Of a stretch of DNA of 64,000 nucleotides, positions 50,402 through 58,740 are shown piece after piece (positions within the stretch are counted from its first letter, which is position 1; each line of letters opens with the position of its first letter). A program made the translations under genes and the position numbers. The stretch spans positions 3,596,001 through 3,660,000 of the forward strand of contig CBDDKZ010000005.1 of the NCBI GenBank assembly GCA_965230415.1, given 5' to 3'. Below the pieces are notes generated by a model. The model worked only from the letters and a program-made list of their open reading frames with translations. It was not told where the DNA came from and did not search any database. Source of the stretch: CBDDKZ01 sp965230415. Its GTDB lineage: Bacteria; Bacteroidota; Bacteroidia; Cytophagales; JAAEPT01.

Positions 50402-52024
50402 ATGGCTGAGATAGTTCAAATGCCCAAGATGAGCGATACAATGACAGAAGGTGTAATCGCTGCGTGGCACAAAAAAGTTGGAGATACTGTTGAATCTGGT
50501 GAATTAATGGCAGAGATTGAAACAGATAAAGCTACCATGGAATATGAGTCGTACAACGATGGTGTGGTGCTTTATTTGGGAGGACAAGAAGGGGATGCCA
50601 TCCCGGTTGACGGTGTGCTTGCAATTGTTGGAGATGCAGGAGAAGATTATAAGGCATTGCTCGATCAGGCATTGAATGGTACATCTGGCGGAAGTCAGGC
50701 AGAAAGTGCTGAACCGGCAGTAGCAGTTGCAGCACCTGCTGCATCAGCTGAAAAAATAGATACATCTGGTATTAACGCTGAAATTGTACGTATGCCAAAA
50801 ATGAGTGATACCATGACTCAAGGTGTTATTGCCTCATGGCACAAGAAGGTTGGCGATACGGTGGAATCGGGTGAGTTGATGGCTGAAATAGAAACCGATA
50901 AGGCAACTATGGAATATGAGTCATACAACGATGGTACCGTATTATACCTCGGAGCAGAAGCAGGTGGAACTGTAGATGTTGACGGTGTGCTCGCAATAGT
51001 TGGTGAAGCCGGAGCTGATTATGAAACATTATTGAAGGCTGAATCGCAAAATGCAGCGGCACCAGCGGCCGTAGCTCAGGAAGAAGCTCCTAAGGCTACT
51101 TCCGAAACAAAAGAAGAACCGAAAAAAGCGGCTTCCAAAGCGAAAACAGGGCTTAGTGCAGCAGAATCCGGAGAGCGTGTTAAAGCTTCGCCATTGGCCA
51201 AGAAATTGGCTGCTGAAAAAGGATATGATCTTGCTCAGATTCCTGGATCAGGTCCAAACGGACGTGTTATTAAAGAAGATGTAGAAGGGTTTACTCCGGC
51301 ACCGGCAGCGAGCGCTGCAGCGGGAAGTACAGTAGTAGGAGAAGAAAGCTTTGAAGAAGTGCGCGTTTCACAAATGCGTAAAACGATCGCCAGAAGACTT
51401 GCCGACAGTAAATACAATGCACCACATTTCTATTTAACAATGGAAATTGATATGGACAATTCAATCAAAGCTCGTAAGAGCCTTAATGAAGTGAGTCCGG
51501 TAAAAATATCATTTAATGATATGGTGGTACGCGCTGTAGCAGCAGCATTAAAACAACACCCTGGTGTAAATAGCTCATGGCAGGGAGATACCATTAGAGT
51601 TAATCATCATGTGAACATAGGTGTGGCTGTAGCTGTTCCTGATGGATTAGTAGTGCCTGTTGTAAGATTTGCAGATGCGAAGTCACTTTCGCAAATATCG
51701 CAAGAGGTTAAAGAATTAGCAGGAAAAGCAAAAGATAAGAAATTGCAACCTGCAGAAATGGAAGGCTCAACATTTACCATTTCTAATCTTGGAATGTTTG
51801 GTATTGATCAATTTACAGGTATAATAAATAGCCCTGATGCATGTATATTGGCTGTAGGTGGTATAAAACAAACTCCTGTAGTTAAGGATGGACAATTGGT
51901 TCCTGGGAATATTATGAAAGTAACACTTTCATGTGATCACAGGGTGGTAGATGGAGCCGTTGGAGCTGCCTTCTTGCAAACATTTAAAAATTTAATAGAA
52001 GATCCGGTTAGAATATTGATCTGA
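50402..52024 (+). CDS. pdhC: Pyruvate dehydrogenase complex E2 (dihydrolipoamide acetyltransferase)
   Basis: 540 residues. Two almost identical lipoyl domains (about 2-78 and 126-202), each with the lipoylated lysine in ETDKATME; Ala/Pro/Glu-rich linkers; an E1/E3-binding domain (VKASPLAKKLAAEKGYDLAQIPGSGPNGRVIKED); and a catalytic core ending CDHRVVDGAVGAAFLQTFK with the active His and Asp. Transfers acetyl groups to CoA. E1 and E3 genes are not adjacent. Terminator follows at 52052. Confidence 0.94.
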   Translation: MAEIVQMPKMSDTMTEGVIAAWHKKVGDTVESGELMAEIETDKATMEYESYNDGVVLYLGGQEGDAIPVDGVLAIVGDAGEDYKALLDQALNGTSGGSQAESAEPAVAVAAPAASAEKIDTSGINAEIVRMPKMSDTMTQGVIASWHKKVGDTVESGELMAEIETDKATMEYESYNDGTVLYLGAEAGGTVDVDGVLAIVGEAGADYETLLKAESQNAAAPAAVAQEEAPKATSETKEEPKKAASKAKTGLSAAESGERVKASPLAKKLAAEKGYDLAQIPGSGPNGRVIKEDVEGFTPAPAASAAAGSTVVGEESFEEVRVSQMRKTIARRLADSKYNAPHFYLTMEIDMDNSIKARKSLNEVSPVKISFNDMVVRAVAAALKQHPGVNSSWQGDTIRVNHHVNIGVAVAVPDGLVVPVVRFADAKSLSQISQEVKELAGKAKDKKLQPAEMEGSTFTISNLGMFGIDQFTGIINSPDACILAVGGIKQTPVVKDGQLVPGNIMKVTLSCDHRVVDGAVGAAFLQTFKNLIEDPVRILI

Positions 52025-52051
52025 TAATTGTCGGAATTTACGATATTTCAG

Positions 52052-52085
52052 AGGCTGTCTCAAAAGGACAGCTTCTGCTTTTTAG
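52052..52085 (+). terminator. Terminator of pdhC
   Basis: AGGCTGTC / GACAGCTT stem (one G-T pair) with 7-base loop, then CTGCTTTTT. Confidence 0.6.
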
Positions 52086-52162
52086 AGCAAAGAATACATT
52101 CGTTTAATGAATGGAACCTTATTTCAGCTATTAACATTAACAAGAAAGAAGACTTTGAAGTT

Positions 52163-52702
52163 ATGACTAAATTAAGATCAACAACAGTACTGGCAATAAT
52201 ACATAATGGAGAGGTAGCTATAGGAGCAGACGGGCAAGCTACTTTGGGGAATACTGTTGCAAAAAGTAACGTGAAGAAGATCAGGAATCTTCAGGGTGGA
52301 AAAATCGTAACCGGTTTTGCCGGGTCAACAGCCGATGCATTTACACTGCTGGAACGATTTGACGAAAAATTGAATGCTCATAGTGGTAGCATGAAACGGG
52401 CAGCGATTGAGCTGGCCAAGGATTGGCGCACGGATAGGTATTTACGTAAATTGGAAGCGATGTTGGTGACCGCTTGTAATGATGAAATATTAATTGTATC
52501 TGGTACAGGTGATGTGATCGAACCTGACAACGATATTGCGGCGATAGGTTCGGGAAGTATGTATGCGCAGGCGGCAGCATCGGCGCTGAAAAAACATGCT
52601 CCTCATTTAAGTGCCGAGGAAATGGTGCGTGAAGGATTGACTATCGCGGCAGACATTTGTATTTATACCAATCATAATCTGGTGATCGAAAAAGTGTTAT
52701 AA
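52163..52702 (+). CDS. hslV: ATP-dependent protease proteolytic subunit HslV
   Basis: 179 residues from ATG 52163; an upstream in-frame stretch to 52028 runs through the pdhC terminator and is not credible. The propeptide MTKLRS is followed by TTVLAIIHNGEVAIGADGQATLG, so the N-terminal threonine of the mature peptidase is present, with KIVTGFAGSTADAFTLLERF and AIGSGSMYAQAAA. Works with HslU, not encoded here. Its TAA shares a base with the ATG of the next gene. Confidence 0.94.
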   Translation: MTKLRSTTVLAIIHNGEVAIGADGQATLGNTVAKSNVKKIRNLQGGKIVTGFAGSTADAFTLLERFDEKLNAHSGSMKRAAIELAKDWRTDRYLRKLEAMLVTACNDEILIVSGTGDVIEPDNDIAAIGSGSMYAQAAASALKKHAPHLSAEEMVREGLTIAADICIYTNHNLVIEKVL

Positions 52703-53040
52703 TGAAAATTTATCATAATCCGCGTTGTAGAAAGAGCAGGGAGACACTTGCTATTATTGAAGAATCGGGAGAAGCCGTGGAAATTATTGAATATTTGAAG
52801 GATGTGCCTTCTGCCGAAGAGTTAAAGGTTTTGTTGACCAAATTGGGACTCAAACCAGAGCAGCTACTTAGAAAGAACGAACCCATATTCAAAGAAAATT
52901 TCAAAGGGAAAGAATTTTCGGAAGACGAATGGATTCAAATTATGGTGGATAATCCGAAGTTGATCGAACGTCCCATCGTGGTAAAAGATCAACAAGCAGT
53001 TTTAGGGAGGCCTCCTGAAAATGTGAAAACACTGTTGTAG
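52702..53040 (+). CDS. ArsC/Spx-family thioredoxin-like protein (arsenate reductase-like)
   Basis: 112 residues with ArsC features: YHNPRCRKSRETLAII (single Cys in the CxxS-R-type motif), EIIEYLKDVPSAEELKVLL, and the C-terminal IERPIVVKDQQAVLGRPPENV with the substrate arginine in ERPI. Annotated arsenate reductase in such positions, but without ars genes nearby a general thiol role is as likely. Overlaps hslV by one base. Confidence 0.85.
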   Translation: MKIYHNPRCRKSRETLAIIEESGEAVEIIEYLKDVPSAEELKVLLTKLGLKPEQLLRKNEPIFKENFKGKEFSEDEWIQIMVDNPKLIERPIVVKDQQAVLGRPPENVKTLL

Positions 53041-53194
53041 TTGTTTGATTTTTGCTATTTTTTAATTTAATTACTTTTGGCTATGGAATTGTGTTCATTC
53101 AGGTAGTTGATTTGTGCGACTAATCCTGTGTAAATACTTAAACTTATTGAGGCGTTAAACGTTAGTAAGTCAATAACCATTGATCATACTGAAT

Positions 53195-54856
53195 ATGAGG
53201 TCAGCAGCGCTACCGGAAAATGAAAATGAACGCCTGAAAAATCTTAAGGATTATGAAATTCTGGATACATTGCCAGAGCAACAGTACGAAGATATAACGA
53301 AGCTCGCTTCTTTAATTTGTAATACACCCATTTCGCTTATAAGCCTTGTGGACGAAAAACGTCAGTGGTTTAAATCAAAAGTAGGCCTGGAAGCTAGTGA
53401 AACCGCCAGGGAATTGGCTTTTTGTGCACATGCGATACTTGACAAAGATAATGTGTTTTATGTGCCAAATGCCCTCAACGATGAGCGTTTTCACGACAAT
53501 CCTTTAGTAACCGGTGACCCAAATGTGGTCTTCTATGCAGGAGCACCTTTGGTGACAAAAGAAGGGTTTCCTTTGGGTACATTATGTGTCATTGATAATA
53601 AGCCCGGAGAGCTGAATGAAAATCAATTGGCAGCTCTCGGAGCGCTGTCAAGACAAGTTATTTCACAGTTCGAATTACGTCGATTGCTTAAGACAGCACG
53701 TCAATATCAGGAAAACCTTGAAGAGGCGCTGGACAAGGCAGAGTCTGCAGTAAGAGCAAAACGTACATTTTTAGCAACGATGTCGCATGAAATCAGAACT
53801 CCTATGAATGCGGTTATTGGTTTTGCTGATTTATTGTCCAAAACAGCACTCGATGGCAAGCAACATTTGTTTGTAAATAAGATTAATGACTCCGGAAAGA
53901 ATTTGATGGTGATACTCAATGATATTTTGGATTATTCAAAAATAGAATCAGGACAATTTACCATTGAAAAAGTACCTTTTAACCTCATACATCACATTAC
54001 AGAGAGTAAAAACTTGTTCGTTGAAATCGCAGACGAAAAATCACTGAAGTTAGCGCTTTATATTGAAGATGTGGTGCCTGAGCAAGTTATGGGCGATCCT
54101 ACAAGAATAAGGCAGATATTGAATAACCTTATTAGTAATGCCATCAAGTTTACGAATAAAGGTTATGTGAAAATTGAAGTGTCAGCTATTAAACGTGAAG
54201 GTATTTACGAAATAGCATTTGTCGTTGAAGATAGCGGGGTTGGTATAAAATCTGAAAACCTGAACCGCATTTTTGAGAGTTTTGAACAAGAACACCTGGA
54301 TACTACCAGGAAGTTTGGAGGAACCGGGTTGGGCCTTGCCATTACAAAAAAATTAGTGGAGCTTCTTGGAGGAACAATTTCCTTGGAAAGTGAATTAGGA
54401 AAAGGGAGTCGATTTAGTTTTACCATACCCATGTTATTGGACACAACAGTTTTAGAAAATGATCGCTCGCAAATTCAATTTTCGGAACCAAAATCTCCTT
54501 TAAAAATTTTGGTGGCAGAGGACAATTCCGTAAATCAACTACTTATTCAGTTTGTGTTGGAAGGAGCTAATTTGGAATTTGATATTGTGGCAAATGGTCA
54601 AGAGTGCGTTGACCACTTGAAGAAAGATCGCTACGATATTGTTTTATTGGATTTGCAAATGCCTGTGATGGATGGCTACGAAGCTATCAGTATATTGAGA
54701 AACGATTTGAAATTGGAATTGCCCATTATAGCGGCTACGGCCTATTCTAATAGCGAAGAGCGTAAAAAATGTGATGAATATGGTTTCACCGATTTTATTA
54801 CGAAGCCCTTTGTCGAAGAGGAAATTTTAGAGGTAATAGGGAAATATCATTCTTAG
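53195..54856 (+). CDS. Soluble hybrid histidine kinase (GAF - HisKA - HATPase - receiver)
   Basis: 553 residues from ATG 53195. N-terminal GAF domain (LASLICNTPISLISLVDEKRQWFKSKVGL... GAPLVTKEGFPLGTLCVID), HisKA with FLATMSHEIRTPMNAVIG (acceptor His), HATPase N-box LISNAIKFTNKG and G-boxes VEDSGVGIK and GGTGLGLAITKKL, and a receiver domain with EDNSVNQLLIQF, Asp in DIVLLDLQMPVMDG and Lys in FITKPF. No membrane segment. No separate regulator nearby; output unknown. Confidence 0.93.
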   Translation: MRSAALPENENERLKNLKDYEILDTLPEQQYEDITKLASLICNTPISLISLVDEKRQWFKSKVGLEASETARELAFCAHAILDKDNVFYVPNALNDERFHDNPLVTGDPNVVFYAGAPLVTKEGFPLGTLCVIDNKPGELNENQLAALGALSRQVISQFELRRLLKTARQYQENLEEALDKAESAVRAKRTFLATMSHEIRTPMNAVIGFADLLSKTALDGKQHLFVNKINDSGKNLMVILNDILDYSKIESGQFTIEKVPFNLIHHITESKNLFVEIADEKSLKLALYIEDVVPEQVMGDPTRIRQILNNLISNAIKFTNKGYVKIEVSAIKREGIYEIAFVVEDSGVGIKSENLNRIFESFEQEHLDTTRKFGGTGLGLAITKKLVELLGGTISLESELGKGSRFSFTIPMLLDTTVLENDRSQIQFSEPKSPLKILVAEDNSVNQLLIQFVLEGANLEFDIVANGQECVDHLKKDRYDIVLLDLQMPVMDGYEAISILRNDLKLELPIIAATAYSNSEERKKCDEYGFTDFITKPFVEEEILEVIGKYHS

Positions 54857-54909
54857 TTAATACTAAAAGCATGCTGTGTAGGTCATATCGATCAAAAAAT
54901 GGATGAATG

Positions 54910-56094
54910 CTAACTTGTTTCATCAAGTACAGCGTTGATAATGTTACAAGCGTGGTCAATTTCCTGAAATGTGATGTTCAACGGGGGGGCAATCCGCATA
55001 GAGTGGTCATTAAAAAGAAACCAATCGGTAATAACTCCATTCTCAATACAACGATCTATTATGTGCTTCAATTGTTCGAAGTTGTCGAAGGAGACTGCCA
55101 TCATCAGACCGAGGTTCCTGATCTCCCTGATAAGCGGGTGGGTGAGACGCTCGCGAATGTATGTGGCCTTAGATGTCACATCCTTTAATAGTTCTTCCTG
55201 CGTAATAACTTCAATGCAAGCTGCTGCTGCTGCTGCACTTACAGGGTGACCACCAAAGGTGGTAATGTGCCCTAGTATTGGGTCGTTTTTCAACACTCCC
55301 ATAATTTCCTGTGAAGAGACAAAAGCACCAATAGGCATTCCGCCACCTATGCCTTTGGCACAGGTAATAATATCCGGAACAACATTAAAGTGCTCAAAAG
55401 CCCACATTTTACCAGTTCTTCCTGCTCCACATTGTACCTCATCAAAAATTAGTAATGTGCCTGTTTCTGAGCATTTTTTTCTGGCGGTTTCTATGAATTC
55501 CTGAGTTGCGGGTACAACCCCGGCTTCTCCCTGAACCGGTTCCATTATAAAACAGGCAGTATCTTCATCGATTTGTTCAAGTGACAAAACGTTGTTAAAA
55601 GGAATATGTTGGATGTGTGGTAAAAGCGGGCGGAAGTTGTTTTTTAGATCATCGTTTCCGGTAATGGATAAGGCGCCAATTGTAGAGCCATGATAAGCAT
55701 TTATACAACTAATTATTTTTTTTCTACCAGTATAGCGCTTAGCTAATTTAAGGGCTCCTTCGGTAGCTTCACTTCCTGAATTTACTAAGTAACAATTTGA
55801 AAGTGAATAGGGCAAGGTGTCAGATAGTGCGGTCGCAAATTTTACCTGAGGTGTTTGTACATATTCTCCATAGACCATCAAGTGCATATACGTTTCCACC
55901 TGTTTTTGTACCGCTTCGACAACCTTTGCATGACAATGGCCAATATTGCTAACACCGATGCCTGCTATGAGGTCCAGGTATTTTTGCTTTTCAGGCCCAT
56001 ATAAATAAACGCCCTTGGCCTTTTGTATTTCGAGCATGAGGGGGAAGTCTGATGTCTGTCCGAGGTGTTGTAAAAAGAGCTCTCTTTCTTTCAT
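54910..56094 (-). CDS. Class III PLP aminotransferase (acetylornithine/ornithine type)
   Basis: 394 residues. YLDLIAGIGVSNIGHCHAKVVEAVQKQ, NSGSEATEGALKLAKRYTGRKKI, EPVQGEAGVVPAT, LLIFDEVQCGAGRTGKMWAFEHFNVVPDIITCAKGIGGGMPIGAF (PLP lysine in CAKGIGGG), TTFGGHPVSAAAAAACIEV. Fold and family certain; substrate among omega-amino acids not. Single gene. Confidence 0.88.
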   Translation of the reverse strand: MKERELFLQHLGQTSDFPLMLEIQKAKGVYLYGPEKQKYLDLIAGIGVSNIGHCHAKVVEAVQKQVETYMHLMVYGEYVQTPQVKFATALSDTLPYSLSNCYLVNSGSEATEGALKLAKRYTGRKKIISCINAYHGSTIGALSITGNDDLKNNFRPLLPHIQHIPFNNVLSLEQIDEDTACFIMEPVQGEAGVVPATQEFIETARKKCSETGTLLIFDEVQCGAGRTGKMWAFEHFNVVPDIITCAKGIGGGMPIGAFVSSQEIMGVLKNDPILGHITTFGGHPVSAAAAAACIEVITQEELLKDVTSKATYIRERLTHPLIREIRNLGLMMAVSFDNFEQLKHIIDRCIENGVITDWFLFNDHSMRIAPPLNITFQEIDHACNIINAVLDETS

Positions 56095-56112
56095 GTATGC
56101 AATTTAAACGAA

Positions 56113-56139
56113 AAAGGCTGTCCTTTTCGGACAGCCTTT
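56113..56139 (-). terminator. Terminator of the T9SS cargo gene
   Basis: AAAGGCTGTCC / GGACAGCCTTT with 5-base loop; T-run on the minus strand. Confidence 0.85.
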
Positions 56140-56162
56140 GCAAAATAGAATAATAAATTACC

Positions 56163-56885
56163 TTAATCAATAACTAATCTCGTTGTTCCTTCAGATGCCT
56201 GAATAAAGTATATTCCGGATTCCAAGGTTGATGTGTTCAAGGCTGATGCTTTATTGGCTTCATAAATCAATGTCCCCAGAGAATCATATAATTTGACCTC
56301 TGTAACAGGGCTGGCAAATTTCACCAAATCACCGCTATTTCCGGGATTAGGATAGATCTCTAATCGCTTAGCTTCCATACGGTCGTTTATTCCTACCAGG
56401 CATGGACCTTCATTGGCTCCATAAACGCGGAACGCAATTTTGTAGGTAATAGGGTAGGATACCGCACCACCAAAACCGTGTAAGGTTAAATGGACTTCCA
56501 ATGAATCTTCGTCAGTATTGGCTTCAGTCGGTGTACCGCTAATCAATATACATCCATAAGTGAGTTCCTGATTTTGGTCCGGTATTAGTACACAGTTATT
56601 GTTACAAGTATAATCTAAACCTGTCGGTCTGTTTGTTACATCATTAATAACAACCGAATCTACGTCTGCCAATTGGTCAAAGCCTCCAACATTGATAAGT
56701 GTATCTTTCGGCACCGCGTATGAAATGGTCTCCTCATAGGGCTTGTCTACACATGCCGGTTCCAATTCATCGGGCTCAACCCCCATACTTGTGAGATTTG
56801 TATTAGGTGTACATTGAGAATAGGCGGTACTATATGTTATAAGGGCTAAGAGTATTAAGAAGTATTTTGTGTAATTTCTCTTCAT
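56163..56885 (-). CDS. Secreted protein with T9SS type A sorting domain
   Basis: 240 residues. Signal peptide MKRNYTKYFLILLALITYSTAYSQ, a Cys-rich small beta domain (CTPNTN, PACVDKPYEETISYAVPKDT, LDYTCNNNCVLIPDQ, YGCILISGTPTEANTDED), then the T9SS domain RLEIYPNPGNSGDLVKF, EVKLYDSLGTLIYEAN, LESGIYFIQASEGTTRLVI. Exported by T9SS to the surface. Cys pairing suggests a disulfide-stabilised fold; function unknown. Confidence 0.88.
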   Translation of the reverse strand: MKRNYTKYFLILLALITYSTAYSQCTPNTNLTSMGVEPDELEPACVDKPYEETISYAVPKDTLINVGGFDQLADVDSVVINDVTNRPTGLDYTCNNNCVLIPDQNQELTYGCILISGTPTEANTDEDSLEVHLTLHGFGGAVSYPITYKIAFRVYGANEGPCLVGINDRMEAKRLEIYPNPGNSGDLVKFASPVTEVKLYDSLGTLIYEANKASALNTSTLESGIYFIQASEGTTRLVID

Positions 56886-57308
56886 AGTATGATCTTGTTC
56901 TGTTTAATAATAGTAATACAAGATAATATACAGAAAGTAATTGAAAATAGGAAATTTTTGATATAAGGAGGTTTTGAGCATATTTTTTGTTGTCCCGAAA
57001 CTTATTAAGCCAAATTGATGTTGACAATAAACCTGAGACCAAAACGTTGTTGCACAGAAGCCATTAATAAGCTGATTTTTAATAGTTTTTGTAGGTGAAT
57101 TCCTGATTTTTAGTAGCTATCCACATGATTTTTGTTATTTGTAAAGATTCTAAATTGTATTTTTTTTAATTACATTATGCTTGTAAGAGTCCCATTTTCA
57201 ATGGTTTACGCTTATTTGTTTTCAAAAAAAATGACACTTTTTACTTTGGGTTTGTTTCTTTCAGCTGCACTTGTAAATTCGTGCTGATTTTAAGTGAATC
57301 TACCCAAA
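56886..57308. other. Intergenic region upstream of the alternative complex III operon
   Basis: About 420 bases, AT-rich, no gene seen. Carries the promoter at 57251-57281. No credible promoter for the minus-strand T9SS gene was found; no tRNA or strong hairpin. Confidence 0.5.
57251..57281 (+). promoter_or_regulatory. Promoter of the alternative complex III operon
   Basis: TTTG (57251-57254), 19 bases, then TAAATTCG (57274-57281), one mismatch from TAnnTTTG. A start at about 57288 gives a leader of about 20 bases to ATG 57309, favouring that start over GTG 57294. Confidence 0.55.
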
Positions 57309-58700
57309 ATGACTATAGAAGTTAGATCGTTTATTCGTAAAAGCACTCGGGCCCTTTTTGTGTTAGCTGCCCTGGTACTTACTATTAATCCATCATTAGC
57401 AAATCAAGAAGAGGAAAATGCAGTAGAAACTGACACTAGCGGTGGAGATGAAGCTGTTGTAGCTGAGGTTATAGATGCAACAGCAGAAGACACTGGAGCC
57501 GAGGTAGCTGCAGACCCTGAACTGATAAAAGCAGGTAAGGCTATTTTTAATGGAAACTGTAAAACGTGTCATGCCATTGGTTCCGTTTTGGTGGGACCCG
57601 ATTTGTATGAAGTAACGAAGCGAAGAGATACTGAATGGTTAAAAGCCTGGATTACTAATCCACAAAAAATGATTGATTCCGGGGATCCGACTGCTACGGA
57701 ATTATTTGCCGAATATGGAGAAGCAGGTGTGATGACTGCCTTTCCGCTTACTGAAGATGAATTCTCTCAATTATTTGCCTACTTAGCAACTGCTACACCT
57801 CCTGCTCCCGAAACAGTGGTATCAAGTGAGGCCACAGGTGGTCAGGTAGCAAATAAGGATGATGGCCCTAGCCTTACGCTAATTATTGTATTAATCATAT
57901 TGGTAATTAATATGATTATACTTTATATGATGGCTAAAACGGTACAATCCGTATTAAAGGAGAAGAAAGATTTAAGCGCAGAAGATCTTGAAATCGTCAA
58001 TCAATCTCATAGTATATGGAAAATCATTAAAAATCCTTCATTTATAGCTTTAGCTTCCATTTTTATATTCTTGTGGGGTTTCTTGTTTGTCGTTAAAGAT
58101 GTTTTGTACAATATTGGTGTACAACAAGGATATCGCCCGGGACAACCTATCGCGTTTTCTCATAAAATACATGCCGGCGACAATGAAATCGATTGTAACT
58201 ATTGCCATACTGGTGTTCGTAAGTCGAAGCATGCTAATATTCCGTCTGCGAGTATTTGTATGAATTGTCATATTAAAGTAAAAACGGAATCACCGGAAAT
58301 AGCAAAAATTTACGAAGCTATCGACTATAATCCTGAAACAAAAGAATTTGGTACAAACGTAAAACCTATTCGCTGGAAAAGAGTACACAACCTTCCTGAT
58401 TTAGTGTATTTTAACCATTCGCAGCACGTTAAAGTGGGCGGTTTGGAATGTGAACAATGTCACGGTGAAGTGAAGGAAGTTGGTACTATCGATTATGAGG
58501 ATGGTACACACGGTGCTATGTTCCAATTTGCACCACTTACAATGGGTTGGTGTATTGATTGTCACAGAGAAACAGCGGTTAACGCCAAAGACAACGAATA
58601 TTATGACAAATTGCTCGAAGTTCACAGCAAATCGGGTAGTAAAGACCCTATGACTGTTGAGGATATTGGAGGAACCGAGTGTGCTCGTTGTCACTATTAA
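57309..58700 (+). CDS. actA: Alternative complex III cytochrome c subunit ActA, with fused monohaem domain
   Basis: 463 residues from ATG 57309 (GTG 57294 adds five). Signal peptide FVLAALVLTINPSLA, acidic linker, a monohaem cytochrome c domain with CKTCH at 57558, membrane helices (LTLIIVLIILVINMIILYMMA and FIALASIFIFLWGFLFVV), then five CxxCH haem sites: CNYCH (58194), CMNCH (58257), CEQCH (58449), CIDCH (58551), CARCH (58680). The last five match pentahaem ActA; the first resembles the monohaem ActE as a fusion. Takes electrons from menaquinol through ACIII to cytochromes. First gene of the act operon. Confidence 0.88.
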   Translation: MTIEVRSFIRKSTRALFVLAALVLTINPSLANQEEENAVETDTSGGDEAVVAEVIDATAEDTGAEVAADPELIKAGKAIFNGNCKTCHAIGSVLVGPDLYEVTKRRDTEWLKAWITNPQKMIDSGDPTATELFAEYGEAGVMTAFPLTEDEFSQLFAYLATATPPAPETVVSSEATGGQVANKDDGPSLTLIIVLIILVINMIILYMMAKTVQSVLKEKKDLSAEDLEIVNQSHSIWKIIKNPSFIALASIFIFLWGFLFVVKDVLYNIGVQQGYRPGQPIAFSHKIHAGDNEIDCNYCHTGVRKSKHANIPSASICMNCHIKVKTESPEIAKIYEAIDYNPETKEFGTNVKPIRWKRVHNLPDLVYFNHSQHVKVGGLECEQCHGEVKEVGTIDYEDGTHGAMFQFAPLTMGWCIDCHRETAVNAKDNEYYDKLLEVHSKSGSKDPMTVEDIGGTECARCHY

Positions 58701-58740
58701 TATAATTTGATTTATAGCTTATACTAGTTGATTCAGTAGG

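Noticed and set aside
52028..52162. 45-residue N-terminal extension of HslV
   Set aside because: It crosses the pdhC terminator, and HslV needs a threonine very near the mature N terminus, as given by the start at 52163.
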